The position numbers and the translations under genes were made by a program. The notes under the pieces were generated by a model. It ran no database searches and was not told the DNA's origin. It worked only from the letters and a program-made list of their open reading frames with translations. A stretch of 6,480 bases of DNA, taken from an uncultured Oscillospiraceae bacterium. GTDB taxonomy: Bacteria > Bacillota > Clostridia > Oscillospirales > Ruminococcaceae. The stretch is from contig UREN01000096.1 of assembly GCA_900546885.1 (NCBI GenBank), positions 1-6,480 on the forward strand. The letters run 5' to 3'. Position 1 is the first letter of the stretch; each line of letters starts with the position of its first letter. Shown one piece after another: positions 1 to 6,200 of this stretch.

Positions 1-73
1 TTTTTTTTTCAAGCAGAAGACGGCATACGAGATCACTGTGTGACTGGAGTTCAGACGTGTGCTCTTCCGATCT
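1..73 (+). other. Untrimmed Illumina P7 adapter (sequencing artefact)
   Basis: Bases 10-33 match the Illumina P7 flow-cell sequence, 34-39 (CACTGT) are a six-base index, and 40-73 are the TruSeq read-2 primer region ending GCTCTTCCGATCT. CACTGT is the reverse complement of ACAGTG, which I recall as TruSeq index 5. The T-run at 1-9 resembles the poly-T spacer of flow-cell oligonucleotides. This is library-construction sequence left at the contig end, so genomic sequence starts at about 74. A reading frame opening at 40 begins with the peptide MTGVQTCALPIS, which is translated adapter and should not be annotated. Confidence 0.98.
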
Positions 74-169
74 CGTGTTTTGCCATGAAATATTTGCCAG
101 CGCCGTTTTCGGATGGGCGCCGCCGGCCCTGTCCATACTCGAAAGCAGAACGATTTCGGAGGGCAGGGC

Positions 170-940
<771 letters not shown>

Positions 941-945
941 AAACG

Positions 946-978
946 AAACGCGCCTGCCGCTTTGCGCCAGGCGTGTTT
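946..978. terminator. Hairpin between convergent sigG and phosphomannomutase genes
   Basis: ACGCGCCTG (948-956) pairs with CAGGCGTGT (968-976) through nine pairs, one a G-U wobble. Flanking A-T pairs extend it to 946-978, and an inner CGC/GCG pair is possible across the loop. It starts 6 bases after the sigG stop and ends 20 bases beyond the stop of the opposing gene. On the minus strand the stem is followed by TTTCGTTTT, a fair U-tract. On the plus strand only TTTG follows, so it is a better terminator for the minus-strand gene; use in both directions is inferred. Confidence 0.6.
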
Positions 979-998
979 GACAAAAAACAGGGCCCTAC

Positions 999-2507
999 TT
1001 ATTCCGCAGCCCGTGCAAGTGCCGAAAGGTCCAGCACGCCGGCCTCCGGCTGCAAAAGTGCATATACGGTTTTGGCAATTAGCGTTACGCCGCCGGGGCT
1101 GTCGCTTTCAAAGTTCAGCGGCATCAGCGGGTCGTGCAGGGAAAGCCGCAGCAAAAACCATCCGTCGCCATGCTGGGCATCAAAATTCACACGGATGCCC
1201 TCGCGGTTATCTGGTGCAACGCTGGCACCGGGCACATCAGCCACTTTTTGTGCCATACGCTGCAGCACAGCGGCGCCATCGGCCTTAAAATCTGCCCGCA
1301 AAAGCGGAAGACGCACTTCTTTGCTTTCGGCGGGTTCGCGCAGGCCGGCAATCATCTCGTCCAGCCGGTGGCCGCGGCCCAGTTCTATCAGCAATTTTAC
1401 CATTAGGTATGCGCCGTCATCCATGAAATAGTTTTCCTTCAGCGCGCCGTGGCCGCTTGTCTCCATGGCAAGCTGGCAATCGGTGCCCTCCCGGTTCAGG
1501 CGTACGGCCTCGTTGATAACATTGCGGTAGCCGCGCTTGAAGCGGTGATGCACACCGCCCTGCTGTGCAATAAACTGGGCAAGGCCGGTGCTGGTGACAG
1601 AATCTGTCACAATGGCGGTGCCGGGGTGGTCGCGCAGCAAAATTGCGCTCATCAGCGCAATCAGGCGGTTGCGGTTCAGCTCTTCGCCATTGGGCAGCAC
1701 GGCCCCGGCCCTGTCTACATCTGTGTCAAAAATAATGCCAAGGTCTGCCTTTTCCTGCAGCACGGCCTGCCGGATGCTGGCCATGGCGGTTTCATCCTCT
1801 GGGTTTGGAATATGGTTCGGGAACATGCCGTCCGGCTCCAAATAGCGGCTGCCAGAGATGTCTGCCCCCAACGGTGCCAGCACCTTTTCGGCAAAAAAGC
1901 CGCCCGCGCCGTTGCCGGCGTCCACCACAATATGAAGCCCTGCCAGTGGGTGCAGATAATCTTCGGCCTTTACGCCATCGCGAATCAGCGTAACAAGGTG
2001 CCCGGCATAGATGCTCATGAAATCCTGTTGCTGCACAGGCTGGGACGAGGCCTTTGGCGGCTGTGTGGCCATTTGCTGCGCCTGGGCAAGAATGGCTTTG
2101 ATGTCGCTGCTTTCCAGCCCGCCCGCGGGGGTGAAAAATTTCAGACCGTTGCGGTTGTAGGGCAGATGGCTGGCCGTCACCATCACTGCGCCGTCAAAAG
2201 GCTGCGCGCCCAGCACGGTGCACATGAACATGGCGGGGGTGCTGGCCAGTGAGACGTCTGTGCACAGGGCCCCTTCGGCGCCAAGCCCCTCCAGCGCCCA
2301 ACCGGCAATGGCGGGCCCTGAAATGCGCGAATCGCGCCCTACGGCCACACGCACCTGCGCTTTCCCGGTGCGCTGCATTAACCAGCGGGCAAATGCCGCC
2401 GCAATGGGCACAACGGCCTCACGCGTCAGGTTTACAGGCTGGCCGCCTTTCGTTTCCACGGCCACCCCACGGATGTCGCTTCCATTTTGCAGTGCAGAAA
2501 GCTCCAT
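999..2507 (-). CDS. Phosphomannomutase/phosphoglucomutase (alpha-D-phosphohexomutase family)
   Basis: This 502-residue cytosolic enzyme of the phosphohexomutase superfamily should interconvert hexose 1- and 6-phosphates (mannose and/or glucose) for sugar-nucleotide, cell-wall or exopolysaccharide synthesis. The N-terminal QNGSDIRG (7-14) matches the family. The phosphoserine loop is TASHLPYNRNG at 111-121 with catalytic Ser113. The Mg-binding loop is DTDVDR (261-266), and the sugar-binding loop is METSGH (348-353). The C-terminal phosphate-binding region is replaced by RLSLHDPLMPLNFES at about 454-468 instead of the usual SGTEP-type loop. These variants resemble a COG1109 subgroup common in Clostridia, so substrate cannot be fixed from sequence. 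I chose the ATG at 2507 because conservation begins there, an AAAGG lies about 10 bases upstream, and the upstream in-frame ATGs lie at or before the -10 box and cannot be in the mRNA. The gene appears monocistronic. Confidence 0.9.
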   Translation of the reverse strand: MELSALQNGSDIRGVAVETKGGQPVNLTREAVVPIAAAFARWLMQRTGKAQVRVAVGRDSRISGPAIAGWALEGLGAEGALCTDVSLASTPAMFMCTVLGAQPFDGAVMVTASHLPYNRNGLKFFTPAGGLESSDIKAILAQAQQMATQPPKASSQPVQQQDFMSIYAGHLVTLIRDGVKAEDYLHPLAGLHIVVDAGNGAGGFFAEKVLAPLGADISGSRYLEPDGMFPNHIPNPEDETAMASIRQAVLQEKADLGIIFDTDVDRAGAVLPNGEELNRNRLIALMSAILLRDHPGTAIVTDSVTSTGLAQFIAQQGGVHHRFKRGYRNVINEAVRLNREGTDCQLAMETSGHGALKENYFMDDGAYLMVKLLIELGRGHRLDEMIAGLREPAESKEVRLPLLRADFKADGAAVLQRMAQKVADVPGASVAPDNREGIRVNFDAQHGDGWFLLRLSLHDPLMPLNFESDSPGGVTLIAKTVYALLQPEAGVLDLSALARAAE

Positions 2508-2568
2508 AATATCCCAGCCTTTCTTTTTCCCGCGCCGGCACCGCGCAGAATGTGATACCGACGCCTTC

Positions 2569-2597
2569 ATTATACCAGCCGTGCGTGCATGCGGCAA
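2569..2597 (-). promoter_or_regulatory. Sigma-A promoter for the phosphomannomutase gene
   Basis: Read on the minus strand, TTGCCG (2597-2592) is followed after exactly 17 bases by a perfect TATAAT (2574-2569). Transcription should start near 2562, giving a leader of about 55 bases before the ATG at 2507. This supports the chosen start, since the alternative ATG at 2570 overlaps the -10 box. Confidence 0.85.
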
Positions 2598-2708
2598 CCG
2601 CCAAATCAGCGCAACAGGCGAAAATATAGCCGGGCGAAATGCGGCCAGGCTGTGTTGCGAAAACAGTGACGGAATTTGCATTTTTTTGTTCCCTTCCAGG
2701 GTGCGTTG

Positions 2709-2717
2709 TGTTACAAT
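2709..2717 (+). promoter_or_regulatory. Probable extended -10 promoter for the cysteine desulfidase gene
   Basis: TGTTACAAT carries the extended -10 TG dinucleotide and a TACAAT box. No good -35 is present: at 17-base spacing the hexamer is TTCCCT (2689-2694), while TTGTTC (2686-2691) would need a 20-base spacer. The start would be near 2724, leaving a GC-rich leader of about 100 bases. I recognised no riboswitch or T-box in the leader. The divergent interval 2508-2826 otherwise holds only the opposing promoter and no gene. Confidence 0.5.
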
Positions 2718-2826
2718 AAAGGGCGGCCGCCGGCCTTGTTTTACCTGCTGCGGCAAAACAGAGCAGAAACAGGCAGGGCGTGGGCGGCGCGCTTTGAAAA
2801 CTGAACGGAAAAGGTGAGGAGAAGGA

Positions 2827-4107
2827 ATGGAACAGCACGTATGCGATACCTATGTGCGCATTCTGAAAAACGAACTGATTGTTGCGCTGGGCTGCACAGA
2901 GCCCATTGCCATTGCGTATGCGGGCGCCCTGGCACGCAAAGTGCTGGGTGCAATGCCGCAAAAGGTAAATGTGGCCTGCAGCGGCAACATTGTAAAAAAC
3001 GTAAAGGGCGTCACGGTGCCAAATTCCGGCGGGCTGCGCGGCATCAAGGTGGCCGCACTGCTTGGCATCACAGGCGGCGATGCAGAAAAAGAGCTTGCCG
3101 TGCTGGAAGGGGTTACCGATGATGCCCGGAAACAGACGCGCAGCCTGCTGGCGGCCGGGGTGTGCACCACAAGCCTTGTAGAAGGGGAAGAGAACCTTGT
3201 GGTTATCGTCACCGCCAGAGCGGGCGGCCACACGGCCCTGGTGGAGATACGCGGCACGCACACCCATGTGGCCCGCGTGGAAAAAGATGGCGCGGTGCTG
3301 CAAAGCAGCGCGGCAGAGGGCAGCGCGCAGGAAACTGCGCCCGATAAGGCACTTTTGAATGTGCGCGACATTCTGACATTTGCCGAAACGGCAGACCTCT
3401 CTGAAATAAAGCCCCTGCTGCTGCGGCAGGTGGAGTGCAACGTTGCCATTTCTTACGAAGGGCTGCGGCAGGGCTATGGCGGCGAAGTGGGCCGCACCCT
3501 GCTGGAACTGTATGGCACATGCTGCCCTGTGCAGGTGCGCGCCGCAGCTGCGGCCGCAGCGGGTTCGGACGCGCGTATGAACGGTTGCCCTATGCCGGTG
3601 GTGATCAATTCAGGCTCTGGCAACCAGGGCATCACGCTGACGCTTCCGGTGGTGGAATATGCCAAAGAGCTGCATGCTTCAAACGAGATGATGCTGCGCG
3701 CGCTTGTGCTGGCAAACCTGCTCAGTGTGCATCAGAAAAAATATATCGGCAGCCTTTCCGCCTACTGCGGCGCCACCAGTGCGGCCTGCGCGGCGGGTGC
3801 GGCCGTGTGCTGGATGAGCGGCGGCGGGTACGAAGAGATTTGCGGCACAATCACCAACACGCTTGCCACTTTGGGCGGGATGCTTTGCGATGGGGCAAAG
3901 TCTTCCTGCGCGGCAAAAATTGCCACGGCCGTGCAGACGGCGCTTCTGGCAGCGGCCATGAGCGCACATGGCCGCCGCTTCCGCCACGGGGATGGCATTG
4001 TCACACAGGATGTGGAAGAGACCATTGCAGACATTGGCTACATTGCCCGCGAAGGCATGCGCTATGCAGACAGCGAAATTCTTCGCCTGATGCTGGAACA
4101 CGAGTGA
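2827..4107 (+). CDS. cyuA: L-cysteine desulfidase, CyuA/YhaM family (UPF0597)
   Basis: The 426-residue product matches the CyuA/YhaM family (E. coli member about 436 residues). These oxygen-sensitive [4Fe-4S] enzymes degrade L-cysteine to pyruvate, ammonia and hydrogen sulfide in the cytosol, for cysteine detoxification or catabolism. The signature GCTEP lies at 22-26 with Cys23. NSGSGNQG is at 261-268, SAYCGATSA at 311-319 with Cys314, and GGMLCDGAKSSCA at 350-362 with Cys354. Cys23, Cys314 and Cys354 are the likely cluster ligands, a fold related to the iron-sulfur serine dehydratase alpha chain. The start is supported by GAGGAG (2816-2821) five bases before the ATG. The gene is alone: no transporter (such as CyuP) or regulator is adjacent, and a strong terminator follows the stop by 18 bases. 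A run of seven alanines (239-245) is unusual but occurs in a GC-rich stretch. Family confidence is high; the substrate is inferred from characterised homologues. Confidence 0.9.
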   Translation: MEQHVCDTYVRILKNELIVALGCTEPIAIAYAGALARKVLGAMPQKVNVACSGNIVKNVKGVTVPNSGGLRGIKVAALLGITGGDAEKELAVLEGVTDDARKQTRSLLAAGVCTTSLVEGEENLVVIVTARAGGHTALVEIRGTHTHVARVEKDGAVLQSSAAEGSAQETAPDKALLNVRDILTFAETADLSEIKPLLLRQVECNVAISYEGLRQGYGGEVGRTLLELYGTCCPVQVRAAAAAAAGSDARMNGCPMPVVINSGSGNQGITLTLPVVEYAKELHASNEMMLRALVLANLLSVHQKKYIGSLSAYCGATSAACAAGAAVCWMSGGGYEEICGTITNTLATLGGMLCDGAKSSCAAKIATAVQTALLAAAMSAHGRRFRHGDGIVTQDVEETIADIGYIAREGMRYADSEILRLMLEHE

Positions 4108-4125
4108 TTTTGCACACGTTTTCAA

Positions 4126-4160
4126 CACAGGGCCCAATGTTCTGGGCCCTGTGCTTTTTT
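4126..4160 (+). terminator. Intrinsic terminator of cyuA
   Basis: CACAGGGCCCA (4126-4136) pairs perfectly over 11 bp with TGGGCCCTGTG (4143-4153) around a six-base loop. C and then six Ts (4155-4160) follow. It begins 18 bases after the cyuA stop codon. Confidence 0.95.
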
Positions 4161-4170
4161 GTAAAAGGAA

Positions 4171-4191
4171 ACCACCGGCAATGCCGGTGGT
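4171..4191 (+). repeat. Perfect hairpin at the IS left end
   Basis: ACCACCGGC (4171-4179) and GCCGGTGGT (4183-4191) form a nine-base-pair stem with loop AAT. In IS200/IS605 elements TnpA recognises subterminal single-stranded hairpins of this kind, so this is a candidate left-end recognition hairpin. On the minus strand it is followed by TTTCCTTTT, so a weak terminator role is an alternative. Confidence 0.6.
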
Positions 4192-4221
4192 ACCAAAAAG
4201 CTTTAGCTATGCGAAAAAGTA

Positions 4222-4278
4222 TCCTCCTTTGGTAGAATAGTGGAGGTCTGCCAACCGCCAGAAAGAACCAAAGGAGGA
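4222..4278 (+). promoter_or_regulatory. Leader hairpin that sequesters the tnpA ribosome binding site
   Basis: TCCTCCTTTGGT (4222-4233) is perfectly complementary over 12 bases to ACCAAAGGAGGA (4267-4278), separated by 33 bases. The right arm contains AAAGGAGG, the Shine-Dalgarno for the ATG at 4290. In mRNA this stem would hide the ribosome site. Repression of tnpA by leader structure is known in IS200. A second GGAGG (4242-4246) in the loop could compete for CCTCC, but with a shorter stem. Confidence 0.65.
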
Positions 4279-4289
4279 ATCAAGTCCAG

Positions 4290-4355
4290 ATGAAACTTGA
4301 TGTATCGAGTTTAGCACACACGAAAGTACAGTTTACAAGGGACTACACAGGGTAA
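4290..4355 (+). pseudogene. tnpA: Truncated tnpA (IS200/IS605 Y1 transposase), 5' fragment
   Basis: The frame encodes MKLDVSSLAHTK, which I recognise as the start of Firmicutes IS200/IS605 TnpA proteins; these normally continue with W-x-C-K-Y-H and the HUH catalytic motif. Here the next codons read VQFTRDYTG and then stop at 4353-4355, so similarity ends after codon 12 (about 4325). Full TnpA is roughly 130-150 residues, so the catalytic histidines and tyrosine are missing and the gene is dead. The ribosome site GGAGG (4273-4277) lies 12 bases upstream inside the sequestering hairpin. Truncation by insertion of the adjacent recombinase element is the likely cause. Confidence 0.6.
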
Positions 4356-4358
4356 CGG

Positions 4359-4386
4359 TCTGACGGGAGGATTACCGCCCGTCAGA
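4359..4386 (-). repeat. Stem-loop spanning the recombinase stop codon
   Basis: TCTGACGGG (4359-4367) pairs perfectly over nine bases with CCCGTCAGA (4378-4386) around a ten-base loop. The TGA stop of the recombinase (4382-4384) is inside the stem. No T-run follows on the minus strand, so it is not a classical terminator. It may stabilise the mRNA 3' end or be part of the element end. Confidence 0.5.
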
Positions 4387-5893
4387 TTTTCCATGTAATG
4401 TTCAAGCTGTCGCTTGTGGCGGCAACGGTGGTAATCATCAAATCCACCACCCGCCGCTTGTCGTCAAAGGATACATCGTCCCATGTGTCGAGGTAGCCGG
4501 AAATCTGGTTGACCTGTCCCGGGCTGATGGTTTCCACCGTCAGCTCGGCTATCTGCTTCACAAGTTCCTGCTTGCGCCCGTCCAGTTCCGCTATCTTCAC
4601 ATTCACATAGGAGAGCAGGACATTGTTCGCGCCCGTCAGACTGTCCACCAGCTTTTCAATCTCGCTGTCCACATGGAGAAGCTCTACTTGCAGGGCGGCG
4701 ATTTTGGGATTGGCCTTTGCCGCTTTCTTCCTGCCCGTCAGCGTCTTGTGCTTTTCCAGCTTCTTCACCATCTGCTGGTAAACCACCGCTTCCAGTTCGG
4801 AAGTGATGATTTTCCCACAGCCCGGACAGCTTTTATTGTCCAGCCGTTTCGTACAGCGGAGATATTGCCTGCCGGACGGATTGAAGATACTCATAAGCGC
4901 ATATCCGCAGTTCCCGCACTTGATTTTCCCCGCCAGCCATGTGTGGGTGGCTTTTCGGGCGGACTGGATTTTCATGTTGTTCATCAGCTTCTTGCGGCAA
5001 GCCAGCCATATATCCGCCGGAACAATGCCCTCATGGGGAGCCAGCACCAGCATTTGGTCTTTCAAGTCGTTTTTCTTGCTGGGCTTCACATCCCGCCCCT
5101 GATACAGATAACAGCCGTTTGTCCCCGTAAAGTCGGCGGCGTCATTGACGATAACCGTACCCTGGCTTTTGAAAAATTCGTACACATCCAAGTCCGCCTG
5201 CACATAGACGGGATTGCGTAACATCTGCGCCAGTGTGGGGCGTATCAGTTCCTTGCCGTAGAACAAAATCCCCTGTTCGGCAAAGTACCGGGTAATGTCC
5301 CCGTAAGAGGTTGTGGGCTGGGCGTACATCTCAAATATCAGCCGGATATTGGCCGCTTCGTCCGGGTTTACCACCAGCTTCTTTGTGTTGATACCGTCCA
5401 TTTTGATAGGCTCGGTGTGGAAGCCGTAAGGGGCTTTCCCGCCCATCTTGAAGCCCCGCTGACTGCGGGAGTAGTAAGCGTCTGTCACCCGCTTCTGTAT
5501 CGTTTCCCGTTCAAGCTGGGCGAACACGATACAGATATTCAGCATAGCCCGCCCCATCGGGGTGGAGGTATCAAACTTCTCCGTAGAGGACACAAACTCC
5601 ACATCGTACTGCTGGAACAGTTCCATCATGTTGGCAAAGTCCAGAATGGAACGGCTGATACGGTCAAGTTTGTAAACAATGACCTTTGCAATCAAGCCCC
5701 GCTTAATATCCCGCACCAGTTCCTGAAACTTCGGGCGGTCTGTGTTCTTGCCGCTGTACCCTTTGTCTGTGTATTCCTTACAGTTCCCGCCTTTCAATTC
5801 GTATTTGCAAAACTCAATCTGGCTTTCAATGGAAATGCTGTCCTTTTTGTCTACCGATTGCCTTGCATAGATCGCGTCTATCCTGTTATTCAT
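4382..5893 (-). CDS. Large serine recombinase (site-specific integrase of the mobile element)
   Basis: This 503-residue protein is a resolvase/invertase-type large serine recombinase, which cuts and rejoins attachment sites through a 5'-phosphoserine link to excise and integrate its element. The catalytic domain (about 1-140) starts YARQS at 9-13 with nucleophile Ser13. YSGKNTDRPKFQ follows at 46-57, then YKLDRISRS (74-82) with active-site arginines, and AQLERETIQKR (125-135) at the start of the long helix. A recombinase domain spans about 150-300. A zinc ribbon follows with Cys326, Cys329, Cys347, Cys356 and Cys359. A predicted coiled coil at about 395-455 resembles the regulatory coiled coil of this class. 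It is shorter than the roughly 700-residue TnpX of Tn4451 but normal for many Firmicutes integrases. The start is supported by AAAAGGAG (5908-5901) seven bases before the ATG. It has its own promoter, and nothing suggests truncation. Confidence 0.95.
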   Translation of the reverse strand: MNNRIDAIYARQSVDKKDSISIESQIEFCKYELKGGNCKEYTDKGYSGKNTDRPKFQELVRDIKRGLIAKVIVYKLDRISRSILDFANMMELFQQYDVEFVSSTEKFDTSTPMGRAMLNICIVFAQLERETIQKRVTDAYYSRSQRGFKMGGKAPYGFHTEPIKMDGINTKKLVVNPDEAANIRLIFEMYAQPTTSYGDITRYFAEQGILFYGKELIRPTLAQMLRNPVYVQADLDVYEFFKSQGTVIVNDAADFTGTNGCYLYQGRDVKPSKKNDLKDQMLVLAPHEGIVPADIWLACRKKLMNNMKIQSARKATHTWLAGKIKCGNCGYALMSIFNPSGRQYLRCTKRLDNKSCPGCGKIITSELEAVVYQQMVKKLEKHKTLTGRKKAAKANPKIAALQVELLHVDSEIEKLVDSLTGANNVLLSYVNVKIAELDGRKQELVKQIAELTVETISPGQVNQISGYLDTWDDVSFDDKRRVVDLMITTVAATSDSLNITWKI

Positions 5894-5910
5894 TTTGTCG
5901 CTCCTTTTCT

Positions 5911-5960
5911 TAAAAAAGAAACGGAGCTGCTGACAGTTCTATTATACCGCCAGCAGCCCC
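5911..5960 (-). terminator. Intrinsic terminator ahead of the recombinase gene, with a promoter in its loop
   Basis: Read on the minus strand, GGGGCTGCTG (5960-5951) pairs with CAGCAGCTCC (5932-5923) over ten bases, one a G-U wobble, around an 18-base loop. GTTTCTTTTTTA (5922-5911) follows as a U-tract. It lies downstream of the small coupled gene and could end that operon. On the plus strand one pair becomes an A-C mismatch and there is no T-run, so it is directional. Confidence 0.65.
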
Positions 5961-5969
5961 GCAAATCAA
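5941..5969 (-). promoter_or_regulatory. Sigma-A promoter of the serine recombinase gene
   Basis: On the minus strand TTGATT (5969-5964) is separated by exactly 17 bases from a perfect TATAAT (5946-5941). The expected start near 5934 leaves a leader of about 40 bases before the ATG at 5893. The -10 box lies in the loop of the terminator-like hairpin, and one hairpin arm lies in the spacer. The -35 box begins 15 bases beyond the upstream gene's stop. The flanking dyad could alternatively be an operator. Confidence 0.85.
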
Positions 5970-5984
5970 CGATGGCTTCGGGAA

Positions 5985-6200
5985 TTATGCCCCGGCTTCC
6001 TCTTTCTGCCGTTTATCGGCATATTTGCGAAACACCTCATAAAGCTGCTGCTCCAGTTCCCGCCGTTTGGCCGCTTCCTGCTCCGGCGTGAACACCGGGG
6101 AGAGGTTTTCCAGCGTGATTTCCCTGCCCTGAAAAGTCACGACTTCTGTTTCCTTTTTGTATCTGATATTGGTACTTATAAAATCACCTTTCCTTTCCAT
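5985..6200 (-). CDS. Small element-encoded protein of unknown function
   Basis: The frame encodes up to 71 residues that I cannot assign to a named family. A short, probably beta-type segment (TEVVTFQGREITLENL, about 18-33) precedes a charged helical stretch rich in Glu, Lys, Arg and Gln (PEQEAAKRRELEQQLYEVFRK, about 39-59, then a lysine/glutamate tail), probably amphipathic or coiled-coil. There is no signal peptide or membrane segment. The ATG at 6200 lies inside the upstream gene (17-base overlap) and has no good ribosome site. A near-perfect AAGGTGAT (6190-6183) instead points to codon 8, ATA at 6179, which would be a normal start if it were ATG; the product would then begin at STNIRY. 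Either translation is coupled to the upstream gene, or ATA is used or is a mutated start. The order suggests a mobile-element accessory or regulatory role, which is inference only. Confidence 0.6.
   Translation of the reverse strand: MERKGDFISTNIRYKKETEVVTFQGREITLENLSPVFTPEQEAAKRRELEQQLYEVFRKYADKRQKEEAGA

Larger units (their letters stand above)
4161..4325 (+). mobile_element. Left-end remnant of an IS200/IS605-family insertion sequence
   Basis: The segment has the layout of an IS200-type left end: a short perfect hairpin, a structured leader, then the 5' end of a Y1-transposase gene. Only about 165 bases remain; the rest of tnpA and the right end are absent from the window. The left boundary is approximate, directly after the T-tract of the cyuA terminator. 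The right boundary at about 4325 is where the protein match stops. The assignment rests mainly on recognising the start of TnpA and on the structures, with no database search. Confidence 0.6.

Noticed and set aside
985..996. CAGGGCCCT next to a run of As, resembling half of the cyuA terminator
   Set aside because: AGGGCCCT is a self-complementary 8-mer with no loop, so it cannot fold into a functional terminator hairpin; the similarity to 4126-4150 is probably coincidental.
1449..2252. 267-codon plus-strand open frame
   Set aside because: It lies antisense within the phosphomannomutase coding sequence. It has no recognisable domain, and long antisense frames are expected in GC-rich coding DNA.
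2508..2756. N-terminal extension of the mutase frame by 83 codons
   Set aside because: The extension is not family-like and its ATGs are at or upstream of the mapped -10 box, so it would not be in the mRNA.
2724..2826. Riboswitch or T-box in the cyuA leader
   Set aside because: Only short pairings such as TGTTTT/AAAACA around 2737-2761 are visible. There is no T-box core motif and no known riboswitch core that I can recognise.
2419..3303. 294-codon minus-strand open frame
   Set aside because: It overlaps both the start of the mutase gene and the first third of cyuA. It has no family features and would cross two well-supported promoters.
3435..4235. 266-codon plus-strand open frame
   Set aside because: It is an out-of-frame shadow of cyuA running through its terminator, with Arg/Gly/Cys-rich low-complexity composition.
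5417..6091. 224-codon plus-strand open frame
   Set aside because: It is antisense to the recombinase start, promoter and small gene. It has no ribosome site or domain.
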